The notes under the pieces are model-generated. The model saw only the letters and a list, made by a program, of their open reading frames with translations. It ran no database searches and was not told where the DNA came from. The translations under genes were made by a program, and so were the position numbers. Below are positions 55,461 to 64,000 of a stretch of 64,000 nt of DNA, piece after piece. Within the stretch, counting starts at the first letter, position 1. Each line of letters starts with the position of its first letter. This DNA is from Paratinospora sagittata (lineage: Eukaryota > Streptophyta > Magnoliopsida > Ranunculales > Menispermaceae): the NCBI GenBank assembly GCA_035771175.1, contig CM069603.1, forward strand, positions 23,722,286 through 23,786,285, in the 5' to 3' direction.

Positions 55461-56031
55461 TGTCTTGCAGTAGTTTAAATTAGCTTCGTAGTAGGTTGAA
55501 GTATTTGAAGAAATTTTAGACATCCTTGTAGCGGTTTGAATAATTTGTAAAACTTTGTAAAAAAAAAAAAAAAAACTTCATGTCGAATTCTCAGCTCATG
55601 ATATGCTAAAAGTTATGTGATGTTGTGTCTAGACTATTTGTGGTAGGCCCACTCATCAGGTGGATTTCTTCACTATTAATGGGTTCGATGTGGTGTGGGA
55701 AACAAAAAACTCACACAAATACTGACGAAAAACTTGAGACGAGGTAACCTACGGACATGTTTTGTAGCAGTTCATTGCAGAAGGCCAACTTACTATCAGT
55801 ATCGTCAAGTTCACATGGAATGGGACGTGAGAACTCGAAGGACCCCTTAACTAGACCACGTCCCTTATTACGAAATTCATACGGAATGGGAGGTATGAAT
55901 TTGTAGGATAATAGGAATCGTCAGGTCTTGGTGATAGGTGAGCATAGTATAAACAAGTGTAAAGATTTGCAACATATAGATGTAGGCGATCACAATATGA
56001 GGAAAAGGTCGTAGAAGTATCTGTGGCATGT
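55461..56031. other. Spacer with A17 run; no gene seen
   Basis: An A17 run at 55559-55575 lies about 100 bp after the last coding-like sequence of the broken gene and could mark its 3' end or be a simple run. The rest contains two GAATGGGA-type repeats (CACATGGAATGGGACGTGAG, CATACGGAATGGGAGGTATG) around 55811-55900 and no recognisable ORF. Confidence 0.45.
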
Positions 56032-56330
56032 TGTCACGCCCGGGTTGCACCGCAGTGCCCCCTACCCAGGGTGATGAGTACCCCAATCTACAGGGCATTG
56101 GCTTAATGGCTACTCAAATTGCGAAATCTAACTCCTTAAGGGAGGTTACGAGTTTGAATCTGGGGGAGGCCCTCCCTGTGCTGTGGATTGTGCAGGGGGT
56201 AAAGGACAATGTGCTGTAGATTGTACAGTGTAGACAATATTATGCGTCCATAATGGCTGGAGTACGCCCTGTAGATTGGGGTACTCAGCACCCTGGGTAG
56301 GGGGCACTGCGGTACAACCCGGGCGTGACA
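56032..56330. mobile_element. Hairpin element with tRNA-like core, copy B
   Basis: 299 bp, TGTCACGCCCGGGTTGCACC...ACAACCCGGGCGTGACA, terminal inverted repeats of about 65 bp (56032-56096 and 56266-56330). The core at 56097-56178 has TGGCTTAATGGCTA and GAGTTTGAATCTGGG, the same A/B-box layout as copy A. Part of the left arm present in copy A is missing. Left flank is CATGT. The matching CATGT is not at its right edge but beyond the neighbouring LTR (59428-59432). Confidence 0.8.
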
Positions 56331-56350
56331 AAAAAGGCCTTATGTATAAC

Positions 56351-59300
56351 TGTGGCGACCCCGCACCCTGGACCACCAACCCCGCAAGGAATGGTGTGCG
56401 AAATGCAGGGGCGGGACGCCCGGCGTAGGCATCTCCAACCACTTCTCAACCTGCTTGAGGTGGTTGAGACCCTACGAGCCTTATCCCAAACAACGACATA
56501 ATATAAAAATGTACTAAACAAAACTACCAACCGTATTAATCATCCAAGACAAGAGATACTCCATAAGACTTTGCCATAAATAAACCGTCATAATCCCTAC
56601 AGTCCATCAAGATTGACATACACATAAAGTCCAAAACTATGGGTACAAAAAACCCTCATATGCCCACGTGGTCTATCTGACAAGTTTCAACTCACCCATA
56701 CTACAATGTGGTGAGTGTTATAATTACATAGTCGAAAATATAATACATCATAATTTAAAACACAATTCAATCAAAATGCCTCTCGACTCACATCGAGGCC
56801 TTGGATTCAGGACAAAAGGACTCCCTTACCCTTATTCAGGACAAAAGGACCTGAAAGAGGAAAATGAGGGTGAGCCAACGGTGCCCAGTGAATAGAATTC
56901 AAATATGCTATTAATACTCATCAATAACTATCATGTATGCATGTTAATGTGTAGCATGATTAAAAGCTCATAACGTATAGATATCAAACATTTATAATAA
57001 GTTCGATCTAAGTAAAAGCTTATCAATTTGGATCCACATTCCACATGCATTAGGGTTACTAGTGCACGTCTATTTCACCGTACCGTTCTCATCCCCAATC
57101 ATGTTAATTTGGGGTTACTAGTGCACGTCTATTTCACCTTACCATTCTTATCCCCAAATATTTCCTTTTTATTACCCTCCTATGACAAGGTTAAGTCCCC
57201 CTATTAGCCAGATAGATGGGCCCAACCAAAGTCATAAGGTTTTCTCAAATCAATGCATCATTCAAAACGTTAGGACACATTCATGCTTTCAACATACAAT
57301 ATATATAAGTGATATGATGACATAAAAGATATAATCATAAATGAAGTCTACTCACAACCAAGCCTCGCGAGAGTATCTAACCACACACGGACACCAAACC
57401 GAATCAACCCAATCAAGGTCCTAAAACATTCATCAATATCCAACCATACATCAATTTCTATGCTCAATCACATAGACATTACACATCAACCCTAAATCTG
57501 CCCACATATAGACAATAGGCCTAAATCCCATCTAATCCCACCCTTCAACTCAAATCACATGACTTAGGCCTCTAATGCATAGTTCTCATTCATAAACCAT
57601 TCTATTAATCAAAAATACTAATTTTCAATTCCTTAGGCATAAACATGCTCAAATTGGGTCGTTTGATCACAAGTAGGCAGAACCCATAATATGGTCACAA
57701 CCACCAAATCAGTAGCATAATCAACCCTAATCATGCCTAATTAAACATAAGTTGCATCAATTCAATGATTCTAGGCCAAAAGCATCAAAAGCCTTAAAAT
57801 ATGAAATTTTCCATACTTAGGCCATATTGCCGATTTACACTAGGTTACCATGTTCAGCCATGTATATCACTGATTTTGCATCATGGGTTCATCAACAATG
57901 GCAACTAGGTCAACATAGTTGACATGCAAGCTATTTAGAAAGGTCTAAGTTTATATTCTAAATTTAGGTCTAATACAAGAAACCCTACCAATTCTTCATT
58001 CAATATTCCGTTTAGATGTATCAATCTACCCACAAAAATATGTAATCACTAAATCAACCGTACAGATTGAATTATGTTAAGAAACAAACCTTATGTCAAA
58101 ATATCAGCTCAATCCAACGGTGGACCAAAACGTTAAGACTCTTTGATGAACAAGTCTCTAATTAGACAATTTCTCCTTTCCTGCCGTAAATACTCGACCA
58201 CATATGACTATATCACACAACATACCTGACCCATAAACATCTTCACCATTCATAATGCAGACATATCACTTTTAACCCACATTTCCAAATATCATATCCA
58301 TCCAACGGTAGATTTTGAAGATCTATTAGTTTGATCTAAATTGCAAGAGAAATCCAGACTTTCCGACTAGCTCTATTTGAGAGATTATATCTCCTAGACG
58401 AAAACTCCAATCACGATCTCCACCGACAGAATGAATATCCATAAGATACAAACTTGCTGACATAGTTTGAGCTCAATCTGATCATATAGTACCAAGATCT
58501 AGCACTTTGATGAAAACGTTGCTGAGACTTTCCTCAAGCAACTCCGTCTTTCTTTCTCTTCTTCTTTCCTTTCTCTTCTTTTTTCCTTTCTCTCCACTCA
58601 TCTCACCCTCTAGGACTTCTATGGGGAAGAGAAGTAGGGCATTGGACACTTTTCCACTCTCACGCACCAACCTTGACATGTGTTGGAGAGGAGAAATGGG
58701 GCACGGGACACTTGTCCATTTTCATGCACCAACTTGACTTGTATTGGAGAAGAGAAATGGGGCATGGGACACTTGTCCATTCTCATGCACCAAATTGACA
58801 TGTGTTGGTCTCATGTATTGGAGAAGAGAAATGAGGCATGGGACACTTGTCCATTCTCATGCACCAACTTGACATGTGTTGGTCTCATGCACCAACTTGA
58901 CATGTGTTGGAGAAAGAAATGGGGCATGGGACACTTGTCCATTATCATACATCAACTTGACATGTGTTGGTATCATGCACCAACTTGACATGTGTTCGAG
59001 AAGAGAAATGGGGTATGGGACACTTGTCCATTCTCATGCACCAATTTGACATGTGTTGGTCTCATACTACCCATACCAACCACATGTACTTTAACCAATC
59101 TTATGCTTCCATGTATTTTAAATGTCCAATCCATCTAATACACCAAATATTTTATTCTCATTTATCCTTTTATTCAATCAATCCTAACCCATATCAATTC
59201 ATGGTTTAATGGGCCCATGCATAAATAATAACATATGCATTATACTTTAATTTAACATGACCCATATACAATTTATAATGCACATATTTATATACATTAT

Positions 59301-59427
59301 CAAGCATCAAATATACAAACATTAAACAATCATCAAACAAACACCAAACATATCAAGGCAACACATAGAGTTTGGGCAAAATGCAATTGGGTTATGGGCT
59401 AGATTAAATAATTTTCGGGGCGTCACA
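56351..59427 (-). mobile_element. Tekay-like LTR, 3.08 kb, joined to hairpin copy B
   Basis: TGTGACGCCCCGAAAATT at 59427 to GGGGTCGCCACA at 56351 on the minus strand; homologous over its length to 39923 and 52371. It is longer than these because of a 61-bp minisatellite (58619-59075). 20 bp separate it from the hairpin element. CATGT at 56027-56031 and 59428-59432 frames both together. No internal sequence, primer site or polypurine tract adjoins. Confidence 0.85.
58619..59075. repeat. Minisatellite of about 61 bp, six copies, in the Tekay-like LTR
   Basis: Units of the form GAAATGGGGCATGGGACACT, TGTCCATTCTCATGCACCAA, CTTGACATGTGTTGGAGAAGA repeat from about 58622. Units 4-6 also carry an extra 25-30-bp CTCATGCACCAACTTGACATGTGTTGG duplication. 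The sister LTRs have one copy of this region. The ORF at 58680-58988 is only this repeat read through. Confidence 0.88.
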
Positions 59428-59432
59428 CATGT

Positions 59433-60487
59433 ACTGATGTTCAAAAACATAGGTATTTTGATAAATACACAAGAAATTTTCATAGTGTTTTGAAAACTCA
59501 AATACTACGATAATAGTCTCTTTGAAAAAAAAAATCACACTTTTGGTTTTGTTTTAGACCTACCTAAAAGTGTGATGCCACGGTACTCTAAGGCTCCTCA
59601 TCTTCCTTATTACCTAGCCTAAAAATCTAGGAGGTTAACACTTATGAAATGTTACTCAAGAACCATGCATGTGCACTGCATAATGAATCGATCTTTCCTT
59701 CTTGCTCAGAATTTATATGCCAAATCTTATGCTAACATCAAGCCAATCAGTAGACAATGCCAATACAAACAAGAAGCCAGCCCGACCCTAGCTCTTCTCG
59801 ACAAACGTTTGTGTTTATGTAACCGCAAGGGGACGCTAGATCTGAACCTACTCCCCTAGCTCAGAACAAGCGATAGACGACAACACTAGTGCCCTGACAG
59901 ATGAACAAATTGCTACAGCTTCTTCTAATGGAATAGTCGTACCATTTAGCATAGAACAATTTTTTTAAGGCTTTACTAAATACATGAAGGCTTCAATAAG
60001 AAGTTCAGTCCAGAGTGTTGTTGATCATCAAGTTGCAGTCCCCCAGCCGCAATTGGAATCGACTAAGGAAAAGATGGATCAGATGACCAGTCAAATTACA
60101 AAGTACAAACGTCTACAGCCCATTACTTTTGATGGAAAGCCCGACTCCGACAAAACCTACAAGTGGCTAGAAAAAACTCCAAAGGCACTCGAGGCAATAG
60201 GAGTGTTTGAAGAAAGAAAGATTCCCCTTGTTGTTTACAAGTTGGTTGGAAACGCCAACTCCTTGCAAAAAAACAATTAAGGAAGACCCTCAAGTAAATG
60301 CCAGTACCATGACATGGCAACAATTTGAAGCTGAATTCATCAATGAATATTTTTCAAATGTTGTCAAGAGAAAGAAGAGATAGGAGTTTCCAAAACTCTT
60401 TCAAGGAAGCATGACAGTCTGGGAACATACAGCCAAGTTCACAGAACTCTCAGTTTTTTCTCCCACTACTATTACTACCGAGAGGGA
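59433..60487 (+). pseudogene. Chromovirus gag fragment
   Basis: A noncoding leader with an 11-bp stem hairpin (ATCACACTTTT 59534-59544 / AAAAGTGTGAT 59566-59576) precedes coding sequence at about 59984-60487. This includes RLQPITFDGKPDSDKTYKWL, EAIGVFEERKIPLVVYKLVG and, after a frameshift at about 60270, MTWQQFEAEFINEYF and QGSMTVWEHTAKFTELSVF. These are hallmarks of chromovirus capsid sequence. The minus-strand LTR at 60488 cuts it. The remainder of the element is absent. Confidence 0.78.
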
Positions 60488-61897
60488 TTGTCACACCCAG
60501 CCTCATTGATTTAGTGCGAGATGCGACAGTTAAGGCGTCAAATGCTTAAACAACTCAATCAGAGTTGCACATACAAAAGCATAGTGGCCCACATCAACAA
60601 TAATACAGTGAAAACTATTAAGGAAAATACTATTATATTGAAAACATAGAGTTTGTTAATTATTACATTCCTTGATAGCAAAAAGACAATAGAAAGATAA
60701 CAAGGGTGAAACCCCCACAAAAGTACAAAAATAACAAAAGAAAGGCGTCTAGAAGCCTGGAACCACCACCACCATATCTAGACCGATCTGACAGGACCTG
60801 GGGAGGGTACATACTCAAAAGTCCCTACATGGATCGGGCTTGGCTATAACCCCCGGAATAAATCCACCTCGACCCATCTTAAATCCCTAGAAAGATTAGC
60901 AACGGGGTGAGCTCAACAGCTCAGTGAGATCAAACAGGGTAAATGAGTCTTACAAGCATAATAACAAGTACAGAACAACAATCATTAGAAAGTTATGCCA
61001 CAATAATACAATCAAGCAATGATATGAATGAAATGTGGTCACACGGCATCAAAGGCCAAGCACCATGCACTCGCAACCTGGAACCCGAGGCATCGATACA
61101 ATATCTAGCGACTGAGAGGTCTCATGAGTTCCAATGCTAACTAGTGAGTGTCACCTCCAGGTCCAACGTAACAGCATATCACCCAATAATACATTTATGA
61201 TAATCCATGGTCCAGCATAATGACATAGCACCCATGATTATGAATTTAACATTTATGATAGATAGCCTCATGCATGAAGTAGAGAATGGCAACAAATATG
61301 ATGCATGATATTAGCCTTCATTCCCCACCTTACCACATTTGTAGTGGCATAACATTTTCTTCTAACTTCTTGAGGTATGTAGGAACGCAGGAGAGTGAAA
61401 AAGGGTCAAGGGAAAAAGAAAAGAGCGAGGGGCCGACGAGGAGTACTAAGGGGGGCCCGCCTCAAACAGGGACGATCCTTTCCTTGGGACCGTCCCACTA
61501 TGGGGGTCTATATTTTCGTCGAAGGGGGTCTTTTAAGGCTACTTTCACTTGTTGCAATTACATCTGAGGGATTTTCAGGCAGTTAAATTAGTTTTGCGGT
61601 AGAAAAAGTGGAGAATGTTACAACCTACCCTCCTAAAAAGAATTTTGTCCTCAAAATTTAAATAAGGTACGATTTTTTTGGAAAAATCTTGGCATGTAAG
61701 TAAAATACTTACTACTTATCATCCAAAATGTCAATGTATCAATGTTTTTATTACTTTCCGCTCGGCTTGGAGACCTTGTATTGCGCTGGTCACGTGGATT
61801 GTTTGGCCCATGTACTGCACTTTGAGCAGTAGAATCTCTAGAGTGAGCAGAGGTAAAAGAATGGACTGAATCAAACTCCATTCTTTCCTGATTTGAT
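60488..61897 (-). mobile_element. Chromovirus-type 3' LTR with 275 bp of internal sequence, truncated
   Basis: LTR 60488-61622 (1135 bp), TGTAACATTCTCCAC...GGGTGTGACA on the minus strand. To its right, AGGACAAAATTCTTTTTAGG then AGGGTAGGT form a chromovirus-type trailer and polypurine tract (61623-61660). A Ser/Arg-rich tail frame (61651-61938) ends there. The copia LTR at 61898 removes or interrupts the rest. Left flank GGGAT has no partner. Confidence 0.82.
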
Positions 61898-62155
61898 TGT
61901 TGGCCCAAATATATCCACAAGGGGGGTGAATTGGACACTTAGCAGATTTTAACCTTTCTTACAAATGTGCGGAATAATAAAAGTAGATTAAACAAAGTAT
62001 AGCAATCAAATACAATAAATGTAAATGAGACAATGCAAACAAGATTTATAGTGGTTCGGCCGTGCCTACATCCACTACCTAACCTCCTCAGTTAGGATTT
62101 GTTCAAACTGCACTATGAACCTTTTTATGGGTGAAGATCAAATCGGTAAACTTTT

Positions 62156-62271
62156 TCAACTTGCAGGTGTGAGAACTATCGTTTCTCAACTTACGAGTGT
62201 GAGAAGACCGTTTCTCAACTTGTAGGTGTGAGAGGACCTATTTTCAACTTATGGGTGTGAGACGACCGGTT
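62156..62271 (-). repeat. Four copies of a 29-30-bp repeat in the copia LTR
   Basis: Units of the form CTCAACTTGTAGGTGTGAGA followed by AGACCGTTT repeat four times with small changes. It lies on the R/U5 side of the LTR, at the place where the SIRE-1 LTRs carry a three-copy GGGCTTGGTTAGAAA repeat. Confidence 0.8.
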
Positions 62272-62985
62272 ACAACTATGAGCAACACTTGCTCTAACCC
62301 AGTGACTTACCAGTCACTATAAACTGAATACAAGATGAGATATGATTCCCTTTACTCATAATCAAAGTGATACTTACAAAGCTTTGGATTGAACCATCTG
62401 TGATCACAGATTCAACAAAATATGTATGATGAAGTTTTGGTTGAAAACAGGTTCAAAGAGCTTTTGTTTTCTTCAATGGATTGTCAAAATAATGAAGATG
62501 AAATTCAATCAATCCAGAAGACTTGAAGATTTTCTTTCAAAAGATCGTAGGATCAAGCACAAGTAAAAATTGTTAATACATAGTGAATGGATATCAGTTT
62601 TCGTATATCATTAGTTGTTTTTTTGCTTTAAGGCAGTACGTATGTATAGGAATAACAGAAGCGCAATGGCTTTGGTGATTTTGGCGCTCTAGGTTATCTC
62701 AAATACAACGTATACTTTTTTTCCTGAAATGGATCGATTCATCTCAATACACATTACAGCGATAGCACCTGAATCATCTGACCCTTTCACGAAAAGATAA
62801 TGTTTTGAAATGCTTTTAGAACGTTCAAAAAGTTCTGAAAAAGTTGTTGTACGATTCTGAAAAGTTCTGAAAAGTATTCGTACGATTCTGAAGAAAGTAA
62901 CATAAATGGTGCTCTTGTCAGAACAGGAACATTTGTTGAACTAGCATCCTTTTGCATAATATCAACTTTTGTCGTTTTGTTCCTT

Positions 62986-63490
62986 GAGGGCGCTCATGGA
63001 GCATAAGCGTCCTGCTGAACATTGAAGTGAGGGCACTACTAAGTCGTAAGCGTCCTGACTTTATTTGATGATTTAAATGACTCAAAACATGAGGGCACTA
63101 CTTCACAGTTAGCGTCTTGTTTTGTTTTAAAAACATTGAACACACGAGGGCGCTACTCAAGAGTTAACGTCCTGAAATTTAAAAATAGTTTTTAAATAAT
63201 GTTAAGTACGTTGAAGGACGGTAAGCGTCCTGAGGGCTATTAAGTTGATTCTAAATATGAGGGCGCTCCTACACAAGTAGCGTCCTAATAGTTTGTTCAA
63301 ATTATAACTATCAGCGTCCTTAAATATTAAAATCACTTGAAAACAAAAAGAACTTCCAGCGAGCTGAAACTAAGTCAGCGTCCTGACATTCTCAAAGGTT
63401 GATAAAAGAAAAGTCGCTACTTACAAGTAAGCGTCCTTATTAATCAGTTTAATTCAACCTTGAGCATCCTTATATTTTATCAGCGTCCTG
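62986..63490. repeat. Array of GAGGGCGCTACT / AGCGTCCTG inverted words
   Basis: Five nearly complete units pair GAGGGCGCT(A/C)CT with AAGCGTCCTG-type partners over short loops (starts about 62986, 63029, 63091, 63147, 63259). Half-sites AGCGTCCTG or AGCGTCCTT continue to 63490. It corresponds to the 24311-25144 cluster of the other copy and lies upstream of the TATA-like site. Confidence 0.75.
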
Positions 63491-63885
63491 ACTCATCAAG
63501 TCTAGGAAGGAGTTGCTAAAATATTAGTGTTATGAAAAACATTATAAAAAGAGTTTTTGATTTCTCGATTAAAGCTCCATAAAACATAATGTAAACGGTT
63601 TAAATCGAATATGCAAATGATCGATTAAAAACATGCAGGCATACATATCGCTGAATCATATGACATAAATGGTCTTACAACCTATCATAATGTAATCATA
63701 CAACCGAACATCTTTAAATGATCATGGTTTCAAGAAGATCTTTAATATGTTCGCCATGCACCATTGATTCTTTGAAACCTTCAAGTAAGATTAGATACGC
63801 CATATGTGCAGTAATATCATAAACAGAATGTGGTTTGTAATCATCAAAATAACTTTATATTAGGGACATATTCTCGTAAGGACAT

Positions 63886-64000
63886 GAGGATAATTGGTTC
63901 AACACTGATAACTCTGGAAGAGAAGGTGGCGTTGGTATTCGTCGTGGAAGAAAACCCGATCGTTGTGGCGGTCGCCTAACACGCCTGCCTAATTGAGTTG
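63886..64000. other. Right edge, unassigned
   Basis: 115 bp with a Gly/Arg-type open frame on the plus strand (GGCGTTGGTATTCGTCGTGG). It is too short to assign. It may continue the sequence interrupted by the copia LTR. Confidence 0.3.

Larger units (their letters stand above)
61898..63885 (-). mobile_element. Copia LTR (family B), second copy
   Basis: About 1.99 kb, TGTTGGCCCAAATAT at the left end; on the minus strand it starts TGTCC at 63885 (or at 63869, where a second TGTCCC occurs). It is homologous to 23861-26036. It contains the conserved copia block (62048-62098), a 29-bp repeat (62156-62271), a TATA-like CTATACATAC (about 62640-62650) and a palindromic array (62986-63490). The flanks TTGAT and TGAGG do not match. 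Confidence 0.78.

Noticed and set aside
51088..55582. A processed retrocopy with target duplication, because AAAAAAAAGCTTCATG precedes the ORF and A17 CTTCATG follows it
   Set aside because: The TATA box and leader upstream appear continuous with the ORF, which a retrocopy of an mRNA would not carry, and the ATG lies inside the supposed duplication. Seven shared bases after A runs can arise by chance.
58680..58988. A 102-codon ORF with repeated peptide units
   Set aside because: It is the 61-bp minisatellite read through; sister LTRs lack it.

Overview
The window is an angiosperm nuclear repeat block. I found no host gene, rRNA or functional tRNA gene. The organism type is inferred from what fills it: plant-specific LTR-retrotransposon lineages (Athila-like and Tat-like Ty3/gypsy with their diagnostic primer sites, Tekay-like chromovirus with a chromodomain, SIRE/Maximus-like Ty1/copia with an env-like ORF), AT-rich sequence and decayed coding regions. 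I cannot name the species.

Layout. (1) 1-8895: an Athila-like element on the minus strand (3' LTR beyond the left edge), with a plus-strand solo LTR in its RT gene (3372-4810). (2) 8896-9587: remnant of a coiled-coil ORF with a plausible intron. It resumes at 23077 after a Tekay-like solo LTR (9588-23076) that is itself split by a SIRE-like element, SIRE-1 (10421-21508). SIRE-1 keeps gag and an env-like ORF but no recognisable pol, and carries a further solo LTR (12819-13929) and a hairpin element (16258-16656). (3) 23077-26036: spacer, a 43-bp minisatellite and a copia LTR. (4) 26037-39898: a decayed Tat-like element (minus) split by an almost complete Tekay-like element (28521-39180), whose 3' LTR holds a rearranged Athila-like insertion (28599-31059). 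(5) 39923-42831: Tekay-like solo LTR. (6) 43387-47840: truncated SIRE-like element SIRE-2 with an Athila-like solo LTR inside. (7) 47841-49594: Athila-like gag and protease (plus). (8) 49595-50827: chromovirus-type LTR and primer site, then a degraded plant-transposon-protein gene with its own TATA box (50829-55460), split by another Tekay-like solo LTR (52371-55327). (9) 56032-59427: a second hairpin element joined to a Tekay-like LTR, both inside one 5-bp target duplication. (10) 59433-63885: chromovirus gag fragment, a chromovirus LTR and a copia LTR.

Eleven insertions can be framed by 5-bp target-site duplications read directly from the sequence, so the nesting order is well supported. 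All coding regions carry frameshifts, stops or lost catalytic residues, so nothing here looks autonomous. The most unusual feature is recurrent: LTRs of several unrelated lineages carry clusters of short palindromes just upstream of their TATA boxes, and SIRE-1 carries a second such cluster inside the element, ahead of its env-like ORF.
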